DNA of 64,000 nucleotides from Macrophomina tecta (GCA_024180945.1 JAKSGN010000035.1:2790001-2854000), one strand, 5' to 3'. Numbered from the stretch's first letter, positions 45,901 through 57,880 are shown. Numbers and translations: made by a program. Notes: generated by a model from the letters alone, not told the origin.

Positions 45901-47147
45901 CGGCCATGCGAAGTGCGACCTGGATATCGAACATGCGAGATTCGAAGTGCGCATATGATTCGGGTACAAAACAGTTGCGCTTGAAGAGGGGCTTCAACTC
46001 CCGACGGTGGTTGCAATATTTGTGACCCCGACATTCTGAAAATAGCTCGAGGCTTCATCCTATACACATCATCCGCAAGGGAACTAGCAAAAAGTTCTCG
46101 AGTGCTTCGCTGATGTCCCCTTTCTTTCGTCCTTACCACGGGCCCCGAAGTTTGGGTGGTGGCAAGGCGGGTACACCGCATCGGCTCCGCAGGCAACGAT
46201 TTCCCGCGCGATTGGGATCTTTGCCTTGGGCACGAATAGGAATCCAGAGCGGTATTAAGGCTCCACTTGTGCATAGAGATACGAGAGTTCCCTGAACCAA
46301 TCACAAGGTGTCACGCCGCTCTAACCCTGGCCACAAAGAGTCGGGAGAGAAGATCTACCGCGGAGATGTCGTAGACCTGCCCATCCGGGAGAAATGGCCT
46401 CATTTTCCACGACTTTGGACAACGTGCCTTTTTAGTCCCTGCCGAATTCGAACGGCGTTTCCCTGGAGCCGTGGTTCGAACTGTCGGGTTTCGCGGAAAC
46501 AACGGCGGAGCGGAGCTGGGACAGCTTCTACACCAGCAGCTCTTGTTGGGCTCTGAACACGATGACGGGCGCTGTCAAAACGAATACGCCAGGGTAAATT
46601 CTCGGAGCAAGGATACACTGCCACTGTCAAAGAGGGGGTGGTCGGGAAAAGGCCCACACGGATCCAGTCGCGGGTATACTCGCCGTTGATGCCAGAAAAG
46701 CTTGTGCCGCAAGCCTGCGGAGGAGGCGGGGAGGCTGAATCATGGCCACGGAAAGCTATCTAAGAATTCAGTCGTCAGTCAGCGCAGCCCGAGGAGGCAA
46801 GAGCACGACATACCTTTCCTCGCGATGGCTGCTTTACAGAGATGTCCGGATCTGAGTCGCTCCCGTCCATCTGTACTAGCGTTTCTGCGTGTATTTGCCG
46901 CTGTAACGCTCTCGAGGAAAGCTGAGCGTGTGCGGCAGCCAGCCAAGGCGCTAAGGAGATTACTCCGAGCGGAGCAACTGTGGGAACTAGTCCCAAAAGC
47001 AGAGCGGATGTGAACGAGGGTGGGCGATGAGCATCCATTACTGTCTCGCGCCACTAATGCTCCCGTCTACTTGGGTATCTTCCGACATAAAGTGACCTGC
47101 TCCCACCGAATGCACTTCATCATAATTTAGTCATTCCAATCCGCCGC
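42902..47147. other. Long gene-poor stretch (4.2 kb)
   Basis: No ORF has a recognisable domain. The largest (minus strand 45316-45969 and 45828-46304) have random-looking composition with no introns and no motif. The sequence could contain old, unrecognisable repeats. The first few hundred bases are the bZIP promoter. Confidence 0.45.
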
Positions 47148-48073
47148 TCACACCTTCTGTTTCCACAACAGCCATGCCAGGGTAATGATGAGTTTAATGC
47201 CCGCCACAACCCACAGCGCGGACTCGACGCCGCCTGTGCCCTTTGAGATCCAGCCACCGGCAATTGCGCCAACAAGGGTCAGGATGAAGGCGGCCAGCCT
47301 GCGATTTCTCTTCAGATTCGCCAGGGGCGGGGCAAAGAGCTGCGTGTCGCTCATTAAGTCGCACAGCAGACTCGTGACTACAACGGTGGGGACCTCACTC
47401 AAGCCGAGCGTGCGACTGCTGACGATCTGGGCGGCCGACTGGAAGCTCAGGAGCGCGATGGGCGCCAGCTCGTTCCACCTGACGGTAGAGGTGCCGGTGG
47501 CCGGCTGAGGCACAGTCCCGTTGATTGCGCCGCTCTGCACGATGGCGGCGGCGACGATGATGAGCGTGGATTGCAGGAAGAAGGACAGTGTCAGTGTGCC
47601 GCGGCGCCTGGGACCGAGCCAGGCGCACACGCGACTGAAGAAGAGCGAGCCGAGCACAAAGAAGCCGATGGAGCACAGCGAGCGAGCCCAGCCATACGGC
47701 TTGGTGTTTTGGTGCGATGCACCCAATGCGACAAAAATGGTGTTGCCTGCCATCGGTGAGCGTCGCTCGCCGCGGGTGGAGAGAAACGCGAGGGAGTCAC
47801 TTACCAGTCTGCATGGACACGAAGGTGCTGTATGCTGCGCAGCCGATGGTCAGCGTTGTTACTCCATTGCGCTGATCGGGTGTCCTTACCGTTGTAGAGC
47901 GTGCTGTCAGTCAAGCCAGAACAGAGGCAGCATACCAGGAGCGGAACGTCCACGTGATTGGGGCTCAGCTCGGCCGTTAATCGTCGGGTGAGAGAGTTTC
48001 CACGGCCATTCTTGTCCGCTGCTACCTGGCCCAGGTCTGGCGCATCGCGATCCAGCTTGTTCTCGATGTCCAT
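47148..48073 (-). CDS. DUF1275 (YoaK-type) membrane protein
   Basis: Exons on the minus strand are 48073-47890, 47834-47805 (a 30-nt micro-exon) and 47746-47148, giving 270 aa. Splicing assembles the family core: LVCCLCSGLTDSTLYN joins AYSTFVSMQT, then GNTIFVALGAS. This is the TDxxxY...FVSMQTGNTV pattern of DUF1275. About six hydrophobic segments follow (GFFVLGSLFFSRVCAWLG, LTLSFFLQSTLIIVAAAIVQ, ALWVVAGIKLIITLAWLLW). The family is widespread in bacteria and fungi, is located in the membrane and has no firm function. The 30-nt exon is needed for the signature and would be missed by an ORF-only call. Confidence 0.88.
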
Positions 48074-49033
48074 CGCGTCGAGTTCTGCAGGCCACTTCAG
48101 CGGTGAACAGGCTTAGAAGGAGGCGGGGGGGTGGTGAAGAGGGCAGAAAAAAGTGAGATTTTGGTGGCGGTCGGTGCGTCATTTGCGGCAAATCGGCAGC
48201 CGCAATCACTCAATCTAGATGGCGCAATCGGCGCTGCATCCTATCACCTATTCCCCTTCTTCCATCGCTCACGGTCTCGGCCGTGCGACTGTCCATCCAG
48301 CGTCGCCTCCCGTCCTTATCTTTCTTTGTCCGGATTGCTGCCCCGTCTTTACACCCCGCGACCTCTGCAGCATCAACCTTTGACGCAAGCGTCGCTACAG
48401 CTGGCCTCGAACTCGAACCCGACGCTCATCACTGCCATTTCTACACGCTTTGCTAGACGCTATTGCACAGCAATGCGTCTGCTGGCTGGGCATGCAATCG
48501 CCGAACGGAGCCGACGGTACTGACACAGTGTCGCCTCCGCCGACTCGATCGGCGTCAGTGCTCTGCGCTTACGCGACACTTCGAGACGCCCAAGGCGTCC
48601 GGGAGGTTACTGATACGCCAAGGACATGTTCTCGCTTCGTGTCAGCAACTCTCACTTTTACGCCCTGGGAAACCTCATAGTGTGGGATCTCAAACCGGTC
48701 ACTTGGGTAAAAGCGCTTTGTGAGTTCATTCTTATACCCATTTAAGTTTCCAATGTCTTTTCTGTTTCCCACTTTTCCGTTTCCGCACTCGTCTATCTTT
48801 GACGCGCGCTGTCTCCGTTTAGAGGGCTATGATTTGATAGAGGAAGCATTCAACATTCAGAACTCGTTCCCCGTATACACAGACTCAACCCATCCAGAAG
48901 TTGCGTCGAGTAGCTTGACACAGCGACGAATGGCTTCCGCACCGATCCATCTTACGCTAGCAGCCTCTTCATTTACCACCTTTGAGCGCGGAGCTCTTTT
49001 TCGTTTCTTCTCTTTTCTTTTCTTTTCTTTTCC

Positions 49034-49064
<31 letters not shown>

Positions 49065-50080
49065 TGGTAATCCGTTGCGTACTGTCCTTGTGCGTAATAT
49101 AGAAAGCTGTTGAACCGTCTAGCTGGGACGCCCTTTGATTTTCCGCCGCTGACAAGATTTAGACGTGCCGAAACTTACCTTGGACAATGCAAGCACGGAT
49201 TTCATTTGCTCTGCGGATCCTTTGCCACTTGCCGTTCGTCGGCTACAGAGAGAACGTGGCATGCGCGACAGTAGGAAGGTATTCATCGATACCCGCCTTC
49301 TCCTCGCCCAATCCGGTCGCTTGGCCCTGATATGCCCTGCATTTCCCGGTCTTGCTTAACACGCGTCTATGTCGATTGACGAACGACACCCAGGTTGTCT
49401 CATGGATTCTGAATCATGGAAGTGGGAGGCAGATAAGCATGTATACAATGCATGACTAGCCAACCGGTGTCCAAGTGCGGGCTGCACGGCTGTGGATGCT
49501 CGGACCTTGGTTGGGAGCCTTTCAGCAAGCCTCGGGATTCGCTCGATCTCCTCCAAGGGCCAGACGCGGGCCGCGTTCTTGCGGAGAAACCTGGTGGAAG
49601 CACGTAGCTCTCACGTATAGATGGACTTCATTGCGGGTCCACTGGGGATCTCACCGACAACAGATTGTATTCGCGGCTCGTGATTGGCACACCCTTGTCG
49701 ATCAAAGCTTATTTCCCGAGGGCTGACTTGTCCATGCAAGCAGGCCGGGGGAAGTTTCTGCTTGACGAGCCAAAGCCTTGCTGCGGGGGAAGATTTGCCG
49801 CTCTGCTCCCGCGCGAGGCTGATGGCTGTCGACATTCCGCTCCCTTCCGCAGCTTCCAACGTCTTCGAATTGACCGCGAATTTCGCCGTACGAAGGCGAA
49901 GCTGCCATGGCTCTGCGCTCTCATCCACTTTAACCATATGCCGCTCACTCGCGCCCCGATAGCTTGTCTCTTTAAAACGCTCCGCCTGTCCGCCTCCGGG
50001 CCGCGTGTACGCATGCCTCCTTCTGTTTCCATTCCTCGACGTCTGCATCTCCTGACAACACGGCGAGAACTGCCTTCGCG
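48074..50080. other. Gene-free stretch with long pyrimidine tract
   Basis: Divergent region between the DUF1275 gene (-) and the 7TM gene (+). Apart from the pyrimidine tract described separately, no supportable gene was found. Confidence 0.45.
48994..49065. repeat. TTTTC-type pyrimidine tract ending in a T run
   Basis: About 70 nt of almost pure pyrimidine on the + strand, with repeated TTTTC units then about 18 T. This is simple sequence. Confidence 0.9.
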
Positions 50081-51607
50081 ATGTCGCATTCTATACGGGA
50101 AGAGCAAGTGCCCCTCGGTGGCAAAATTGCCTGCATGTTTGTGTCACTAGTTGGCCTTTCCATCATCGCCATATGCACCCTCAGACGGGTGCAGGCCGTG
50201 AAGATATCGACACAGCTACCACTGACCTTCTTTTTGGTCGTTGCCGTAAGAATGTGCCGGCTGGATGCAATGTGGACATGGGGCATTAACACTCAAGCAG
50301 ATATACTCCAGCTCGTTCTTATTCGTATTCCTGACCGCCGTTTACAGAGATGTCGGAATCAATGAATCGCACTCTCTTTGCGATGGCGCCATCATTCTGT
50401 GTAAGACAAGCAACAGCGGAACGCAAACACAATCTAATCCACCGAAAAGGCCTGGCGCTCTACATCATTACCAAGCTCTGCATATACCTATTTCTTGTTG
50501 AGCGAGTCCACATTGTCCGAGGATCAAGAACGCCGCGAACGAAAGACACGCTGTATATGATCAACGTGGTTGGGATGTTCATACCATATGTTGCTATATT
50601 CGCCCTGAATGCGGTTTTGTAAGCTCTCAATCGTCTGAATTATTTCCATTTTGCTGACTTCTCTGCAGTCGCTTTGCTTACTTCGACGATAAAGGCGTTT
50701 GCGTGGTCGGGGTGCGGAGACCTGGTCTCGTGCCACTGATATCGTTCGACGTAGCCGTAAATGTAGGGATGAATGCTCGCCCGACCGCGGGGGGGAAAAA
50801 GGAATAGGCTAATGCGCTCAGGCTTACTTGACGGTTCTCTTCCTCATCGCACTCCGCCGTCTCTATTCTTACAGAGAGGGGCAATGTACCACCCTTCGCA
50901 ACGTTGGCTTGCGCTCTTCCATCGGTGCGGGAATGACACTAATAGTGACTATCGTCAACTTGACAGTGCTCGTGCTGATGGACGGGGAACCTAGCTGGAT
51001 CTGTTTTATGTCCTGCAGCTTGGATGGTAAGTCACCAGGCCGACAACCTGGTTCAGTCTCATGAGCGCCGCCCCGTCTGGCTTGGATCCTTTTCTCCATG
51101 TCTGCGGTTTCGTCCGTTTCCTTGCTATACGCACCTCTTCGGACCCAGCCCAATGGAATAGCTGCATAAGGGGCTATTACAACAAGTAACTAACAGCCGC
51201 AAAATGTAGTCATCTTCGGCGTCATCGTGATCCACTGGATTACTAAGACTGACAGAACACAACTGAGTCCCTACTACCGGCAAACACAGGCCGTCGCACC
51301 GCAAGTCTGGTTCAAGCCTCCATATGCCAGCAACGAATCTGACGACAGTCCCGGCAACGACAGCACGAAAAGAGAGCCCACTGCTCAGCGACCGGTATCC
51401 TATCCCAATCTGGCTTCTAGAAGCTACAACAATATCCCCCCTGCAATAATAACACCGAGGCGGGCATCCCTTGATCTGGACAGGATCGTGGTCTTGACCA
51501 GGCCACATGACCGGGAATTTGATGGAGAAACTTTGAGAGCCCAGGGCGACAGCACAGATACGATGAGTGTGAGAGGAATATTGGATGATTTAAAATCTTA
51601 TCCTTAG
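50081..51607 (+). CDS. Seven-transmembrane receptor-like membrane protein
   Basis: Six exons (50081-50245, 50301-50400, 50450-50618, 50669-50762, 50822-51026, 51210-51607) give 376 aa. Introns are 49-59 nt except the last (183 nt, with ACTAAC). All are GT-AG in phase. Hydrophobic segments alternate with short loops: ACMFVSLVGLSIIAICTL, FFLVVA joined to IYSSSFLFVFLTAVY, ILCLALYIITKLCIYLFLVE, MINVVGMFIPYVAIFALNAV, LVPLISFDVAVNAYLTVLFL, GAGMTLIVTIVNLTVLVLM and VIFGVIVIHWI. Seven in all, with a cytosol-like Ser/Pro-rich C-tail of about 110 residues. The WICFMSCSLD motif and VERVHIV after helix 3 recall a widespread uncharacterised fungal 7TM family. A GPCR role is an inference from topology. Confidence 0.8.
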
Positions 51608-53254
51608 AAACAATCCCTCGAAGCAATGAACGGTTCGGTGAGTAGGCCAAAGGGGACAAACAAAAGCGCGTCCATTGGTGACAGTATTGTTCCGGCGATC
51701 TGGGGTTTGAAGGCGCTACAATGACGACACTAATGATGTTTCGGGATTGTTGATTCGGTTAGTTTCGGTGCGTGGCGTTCCGTTTGTTCTTTGTTTCTCG
51801 ACTCTTTTCATTCCATTTGGCGTTTCTGGCATCATAGATACCACGAGGTCTGGATTTTGCCGACGAGAAATGTAAAAGCAGCTCACGGATATATTTTTCC
51901 TCATGGACTGTGAAAAAGAAACTCAGAACCCACGTCATCGAGTTTCACCGACAGGAAAGCTTGTCAGATCCGTCTGCAAGGGAACAGAGACATACCTGCA
52001 GCATCTCATTGGTCAAATTCAATGACATCCCTGTCTACGCTGTCCACAAGCTCTGCGGAGAAACCTCCGCAAAAACGCATGGACTCCTCATGCACACCCT
52101 TTTACCTTGCTCGTTATCGTTCGCATACGAGAGCGAGCGGAACTTCCGCCTCTCAGTTCCGCTTCCGCCGCCAAGTGTCGGATACCACCTCCGCTCCACT
52201 ACGCACCTTATCGATTCACATCTGCTTTTACTCCTGTACGTCCCACCTCCCGCGACGCGTTTTCGCCTGTCTGGGTTGTAGGAGCTGTTGAAACATCACG
52301 TGTATTTGATTTCCTGCCAAGTGTAGTCTATGCAGTGAAGGATAAAAGGCCACTCCACGGCCTCTCCCTTCCAACACCATGCCAACCTATGCCAATTCAT
52401 CCCATTGCTACCCAGTAAGCTGTCACTGCACTTGTTCCAACAGAAGCTCATGCACCGTCAGCTCAACCCTTGGCACTATCCGGACCCTGAGTTTACTTTT
52501 CTTTTTGGCAGAGCAAGACATCCGCCCTGATGCATCATTGGATGCTTTTTAGGGTCCGTTGAACGCCTTCTCCCCTTAGATGGAGCCCTTCGTCCACAAT
52601 GGCGATGGACACAGCTGCCGATTATGCTCAGATCCAGTCATAACACAATCATTCCCGCAAAAATGACCCGCACGCCGCAGCTGACCAGAACTCCGCAATC
52701 GACACTCTTGTGGCTTCCCGCTGACATTTGGGCTCTCGTAAATCAACGAACCTCCTGCAAACTTCTGCCTTCATTATTAGCTTAGCTCCTCAGCCAAAAT
52801 TGGTTCTTGTGTCTTCACAATATGGGCTTAACAAAGATAGGCGAGGGAAGGATCGATATCTTCGTTCGATGGACGTTCGACCCATCAAGGACCGGTCTGG
52901 GAGTAAACCATTGCACGTGTAGATATTCGATTCCAACGCAAACATGATACGAAGCTCGATCTAATCCACTCTGTAAAACTCGAGCATTTGCCTATCATTG
53001 TGACGTCCCTCATTATGCTCTTATGATCGATCTTCGTGTACTTGCCGCCCGAATTACCCGTCCTCTCTTCATGATGGGCGTATTTCAACAATTATCAAAC
53101 AACAACACAGAGGTGGAGATCAATATGCGTCTTACGTGGCCCAGGCTTCTCAGATCCGATCTACTTGGCCTTTACAACTCAGATTTATTGATGACCCGAC
53201 GATTTGCTCGGAGACAATCACCCTATCCCTTACCCACAATACTCGTAGGCCACT
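51608..53254. other. Gene-free stretch
   Basis: No supportable gene between the 3' ends of the 7TM gene (+) and the NmrA-like gene (-). Confidence 0.45.
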
Positions 53255-54256
53255 CTAAAGCAGTTCTCTGACAACCTGCTCTATGTCCTCCTTTGGCAAC
53301 TCTAATTTGTCGTCCCAAAGCCCATATGGCCGTAAGTCGCCAAGACCCTGTTTGCCGAATGCCCCACCCCTAGTTAAGTCCTTAATCCCCGTGAAATCAC
53401 CCTCTTCAACCACCCTCTTGCCATTAGCAATGACCTCCTCGGATGTAACGTGCTTTACGGTCCATTTCTTATTGTCGACTTTCTCGACCACATCTAGAAT
53501 ATCCTTCTGGCTGACATTGAAGGATGATATAAAGACATATTTGTTTTTTGTTTCGTCGGCATGTTCTAGAATTGCAATGACAGCCTTTGCGATTTTGGGT
53601 AGAGTGGTAGCGGTAAAGACCGTAGTACCGCCATCGATAAGAGTTGCGGTTTTGGACGGGAGGTCAAAGCCAAAAAATCCGTCTCGCATGGCCCAGTCGA
53701 AGAATGCGCCAGTAACAAGACTCGTCCAAGACATCTCAGACTCTTTCGATCGCAGGTAGTCAACTGTTCTCGCCTTGGCTGGGAAAACAAACGGGTTTAG
53801 CGCCGCAAAATTGGGGTCCCGTGAATAGGGCCCGAATTCGCTGGGAAAGAATCTCTTTACGCCGGCGGCGAGTGCGGCATCAATAAACACCTGTTGGTCG
53901 CCTGCGGCAATAACCCCGATCATACAGATAACGACGTCCTGGCCTTCCATTGCGGCCTTAACCGAGGAGATATCGGTATAGTCTGCTTTAAAGACAGGCA
54001 CGCCTTCGGGGAATGTCGAGTTTGATCCTTTGCGGGTGAGAACGCTGACTTTATAGGGAGAGTCAAGGAATGCTTTAAGGACAGGAACCCCCAGGTTACC
54101 GCTCGCCTACAAGATATGTCGGTCAGTAAGAAGCTCGCAGTATAATAAGTAGTAAGAAAAGCCATAGGTGACACGGCAGCCTTAGGACGATAGGTGCGAT
54201 GTAGGGGATATAAGGAGATATACCCCAATAAGTAGAACGTTCTTCAGTGAGGCCAT
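53255..54256 (-). CDS. NmrA-like / isoflavone-reductase-like NAD(P)-binding protein
   Basis: Exons on the minus strand are 54256-54224 and 54106-53255, giving 294 aa. The 117-nt intron splits the cofactor loop. Joined, it reads MASLKNVLLIGASGNLGVPV, a typical GxxGxxG-type Rossmann start (GASGNLG) of atypical SDRs. KVSVLTRK is the expected second strand with an Arg for NADP, and DVVICMIGV, GVKRFFPSEFG and YLRSKES follow the isoflavone-reductase-like pattern (PSEFG). Members are fungal redox sensors or reductases of small aromatics; the substrate is unknown. Without exon 1 the protein lacks its nucleotide-binding motif. Confidence 0.85.
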
Positions 54257-56193
54257 TGGTAATAGAATCAAATGGCTGAATGACGGTGATCGACGAAACA
54301 GTAAATGGTAGAGAATATTTCGCAATGCTTAAATGAGGAAGTAGACAAGGCCAGCACAACAACTTAAATCTAATAGATCCTGTGTTACTTATACCCATGT
54401 ACTAGCCCACAGGCTGGGAGAGAGCGTGATTTAAAGATTAGTGTTCATTACTAAGAGGGCATCCACCGGCTGGGAGAGAGCGTGATTTCAAGATTAGTAT
54501 TCATTACTAAGAGGGCATCCACCGCCCAATTTCGATCGAGATTCGTAGAATCAAGAAGCGAAATCGTGATTAGTGACTCTCAGCCCTAAACATGGCAGGC
54601 TGTATGAGATCGATATGAACCCACTGTAGAGCGGAGAATTGAGGCCTCTACACGTCTCGGATGAAGAAATCGAAGTTTGACTTTCTCTCCCGGACAAGCC
54701 CGAAACTTACAACAATTAATCGGGCGACTTTCTCTTGCTCGTTGAGCGGGAACGGATAAATCGGCTTACAAAAGGACTGGTTTGTCAACATGGGCCATTG
54801 ATTCTCCGTTTGATTCTGTTGGAACAAGTGGTGTGACGGCTTATTCAATAGTAAATGGGATGAATTGGAATGAGTGGCATGTCTAGTAGAGGGAGGCCGT
54901 ACGGGCTTCCCTTATACCTATCCTACCTACTAGGGTGAAACGGGTATGTAACTTGCTTACCTGCTAAGACAGGTGTGCAACGAGTATAAGACATAACTGA
55001 ATCCAAAACACTACTGAATCAAATATTCCAACAGATTCTAATGATAATTAGAAATGTAGGCAGATAGGTTGTTGTGCGGTCGCTCAAACATCGGAGAAAG
55101 TGGTGAATAGTGCTGCCAAGCAGACGCTCTGCATGATACGGTATCATCGAATATTGCTCCTATTGCTGATCACCGGTATTCGTGCATCCGCTCTGCATGT
55201 ATATATGTAGCCGAGTAGAAAGCGTTCAATGCATAAAGAATCGCGTTTCACCTCTCACAGTACACGAAGGTCAAGCTAAGGAAGAATAGCCATGTGTCCC
55301 CAGCGTCTCTGTATAAGCAAGGACTATCGGTACACGTGATCATCACAGATCCCTCTAAGGCTTCGTATGTTCAAGACTTCCAATCCGTTCCCCCATCTCA
55401 GCTGGCACCTGCACGGGCCATGCTCGAAGTGAGCCTAATGCTTCGCCACCTGGCACGAGTTGCACTGGATCTAATGAATCCAGGGTCACCTGCTCTGAAG
55501 TACAGCTAAGCTCCTTCCGGCCCGAAGAGCGGTATGGCTCATATAGCTCGAAGTTACTAAAAGGCATTGGGTGTTTCGGCTTTAACTCTCTTCAAAGCTC
55601 TCGGCAAGCTGCTACACCGTGCTACGGCATGGCCGAAGCTCCACTCTCCACCTACGGCTCGGCCGCCCTCCTAAGCGAGGTCTCCTACATACCTACTTCA
55701 ACCGCTCCGGACATTACCTGTACCCCAGCAGATATATGTTACTCCTCCTCCTCCTTACTTACTCCCTCGGTATGTTCCTGCTCACTCGCCTTAACGACGC
55801 ACCCTTTTCCCTCCGCCCTTTATTTTTTTCCATAGCCACCCTTGCTACCTCCTACCTTGCCGGCCTCTCTGCCTGCCTCCTTAACTACTGCGCTTTCGCC
55901 CGCCCGCTTAACCAAGTCCCGAGCCCCTTCGCCGCACGCCTTAGCTCCTTCTGGCCGCGGGTTCTGATTACACCATAGATGGCATTTGTAGACGGCTTAC
56001 AGTCGATGCAAGAAATCAACGGCAACGGGATGGGATAATACGGCGTGGACAGCCTTTACGCCCTGAAAGTGGTAGGAGTTTCCATAGTTGTTCAGGCCTC
56101 ATGAATCGTCTGCGTACGCACGGGTCATTGACGAACAATCCTCCCTCCCTTGCTCTACTTCTCCCCCCAAAAGTTCTTCGGCATCATCAACGC
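54257..56193. other. AT-leaning gene-free stretch
   Basis: No supportable gene. The left part includes a tandem 56-bp repeat (listed separately). 54.9-55.3 kb is AT-rich with a TATA-like ATGTATATATGTAG and could be an old solo LTR, but no repeat partner was found. 55.6-55.98 kb is a strongly C/T-rich block that may be repetitive DNA. Confidence 0.4.
54412..54523. repeat. Tandem direct repeat, 2 x 56 bp
   Basis: Copy 1 is 54412-54467 and copy 2 is 54468-54523, each beginning GGCTGGGAGAGAGCGTGATT and ending GGGCATCCACC. They differ at two positions. The copies abut exactly, so this is a recent local duplication. Confidence 0.95.
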
Positions 56194-56598
56194 TTACGAT
56201 TGCAGCAACCCCAAGCCCACAAACGCAACGACTCCCGCTCCCGCCCACAGTGTCCAAACTCCCTTGTCCCACCCTCTCGGCCCCTGCGTCGCAACCAGTG
56301 TATCCGCCACGCACACGAGAGTCCATGCCGAGATCAACACTCCCATTTCCTTCTCCTTCCTTTCATGATAGAACCAAAACAGGGCTACGGCAGCGGCCAC
56401 GTCGCGTATGCCAAGGAATACCATGGCTTTTTCGTTTACGGCGCGGCCTTCTTGCGTAGTAGGCACAACCCCCAAAGAATCCGCAGCAGCGGGCGGTGAG
56501 ACTAGGGCCAGGGCTCCCAGGGCGAAGACGGTGGTTGTGAGGCCAAGGCCAACGAGCCGCCACGTCGAATGGCTGAGGAGGCGGTTGGGGAAAGCCAT
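56194..56598 (-). CDS. DUF4267 small membrane protein
   Basis: A single exon of 134 aa, starting MAFPNRLLSHSTWRLVGLGL. Hydrophobic segments are GLTTTVFALGALALVS, DVAAAVALFWFYH, GVLISAWTLVCVADTLVAT and LWAGAGVVAFVGLGLLQS. FLGIRDVAAAVAL followed by a short basic loop and VCVADTL is the DUF4267 pattern (GxRDxxxGxxL...D). The family consists of four-helix fungal membrane proteins of unknown function. Upstream in-frame ATGs (to 56865) would add residues encoded across a 24-nt T run and are rejected. Confidence 0.75.
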   Translation of the reverse strand: MAFPNRLLSHSTWRLVGLGLTTTVFALGALALVSPPAAADSLGVVPTTQEGRAVNEKAMVFLGIRDVAAAVALFWFYHERKEKEMGVLISAWTLVCVADTLVATQGPRGWDKGVWTLWAGAGVVAFVGLGLLQS

Positions 56599-56665
56599 GG
56601 CGAGGCCAGCTTTGGCGAACTGGTTTCGGATTCCGGTTCGCGAAAGAGTATCTGGATGAAAGCGC

Positions 56666-56689
56666 TTTTTTTTTTTTTTTTTTTTTTTT
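56666..56689. repeat. 24-nt T run
   Basis: Homopolymer just upstream of the DUF4267 gene; a likely site of length variation. Confidence 0.95.
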
Positions 56690-57308
56690 GAAAAAACCGG
56701 CTTTTGAAGAATTGCGGATGAACTAGGTTGGTGGAACCCTAGTGCTCTTTGGTCGCAAGGGCGGAATATATGGAACCCCACACCGAATAGCCAAGCCGGT
56801 ACAACTTCGCGGAGACAGGGGAGAGGGGGCAGAAGAAAGGGACAGAGAAGTGTGGAGACTGGCAAGAGCAGAAGTTAACGGAAACCAAAAGTAATAATAA
56901 GTATCTACATATTCCTTGGCGAAGAGTCTGAGGGAAATAATTCCGCGTGCTTAGTGACACATGGCATGTTGCTTATAAACTAATGGCCTGGAGGGCATGC
57001 AGGTAATATCCGATGGATGTTCCAACGGTCGACAGCGTCTAGGAATGCCTTGCGCGACTGAACGATGCTGGCGCGATGCGATGTCGCCTTCAGTGGCTCA
57101 CGTATGCTCAGACATGCACCGGGCATGACTAGGCAGTAGTGAGATTGCCTATTTGGATAGAAGGGATGGCTTAGTAATAGGTGCGGAAACAAGGCGCTGG
57201 CGCCTACGGTAAGCCTAAGTTGACATCTACGTCAAAATTGTACCGCTTTCGCGATTACTATTCATGCTTTTGCTAAGTTGTATACACTCCACCGAAATCC
57301 GGACATAA

Positions 57309-57364
57309 CAGATCCGGCGCTCGGACCTAGCAGATCCGGCATTCGGATCTAACAGATCCGCTGC
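57309..57364. promoter_or_regulatory. 22-bp tandem repeats carrying CCG-N5-CGG palindromes
   Basis: Unit 1 (57309-57330) and unit 2 (57331-57352) both start CAGATCCGGC, and a third, partial unit starts at 57353. Units 1 and 2 each carry CCG-N5-CGG (57314-57324 and 57336-57346), the form of an everted Zn2Cys6 binding site. They lie about 530-570 nt upstream of the alcohol dehydrogenase. Confidence 0.5.
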
Positions 57365-57768
57365 ATAAGGTCGGGCTTGTTGACCCTTTGTGGCTGCCAT
57401 TCGGTGTCATTCGCTGAATAAGCACCAACCGCGTAATCGAGCCAGTGCGAATGGAACAAAAAAGAGCGCATTGAATACTCAGATAGGAGTGCGAACAGTT
57501 CTAATGAGAGTGGACAAGGTCAGCGGCTCCGTCCGCCCGCAGCTTCCCCTGTAACACACAGCGGTTCCCTCCGACTGTGATATTGCCACGTCCGGCGTTC
57601 AAAAAAAACCACTAACACCTTCAATTGGGGATCCGGGCCGCTGTTATCGACAACGCTGACGCCACTGAGCCCGCTCTGCGAGTCATGTCCCGCCAAAATC
57701 GCCATGCAATGGGAAAGGCCCAGTGGATGTCGGACAAAACCAGACGGCCTGAAAGAAGCGGCCCGAAG

Positions 57769-57774
57769 TATAAA
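57769..57774 (+). promoter_or_regulatory. TATA box candidate for the alcohol dehydrogenase
   Basis: TATAAA lies 107 nt upstream of the ATG at 57881. Confidence 0.55.
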
Positions 57775-57880
57775 CTAGGTCATGCTCGCCATGTTGACTG
57801 CTGTTTTCAGCTCATTCAGACATTAAAACTTGCGGTACTTTGACTTTGTTCCGACCTTCCACAACCTCGAGTCCCGCACA

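Larger units (their letters stand above)
56599..57880. other. Divergent intergenic region
   Basis: This separates the DUF4267 gene (-) from the alcohol dehydrogenase (+). It holds a 24-nt T run (56666-56689) and the CCG-N5-CGG repeat and TATA element listed separately. No gene. Confidence 0.5.

Noticed and set aside
45316..46304. Minus-strand ORFs of 217 and 158 aa
   Set aside because: No domain, odd composition, no conserved-looking blocks; likely chance.
46473..46482. GGTTCGAACT resembling a tRNA T-arm
   Set aside because: The flanks do not pair into a T-stem and no A box or acceptor stem could be found.
48994..49065. TTTTC repeats as a possible functional array
   Set aside because: Irregular simple pyrimidine sequence without spacers; not CRISPR or a minisatellite of interest.
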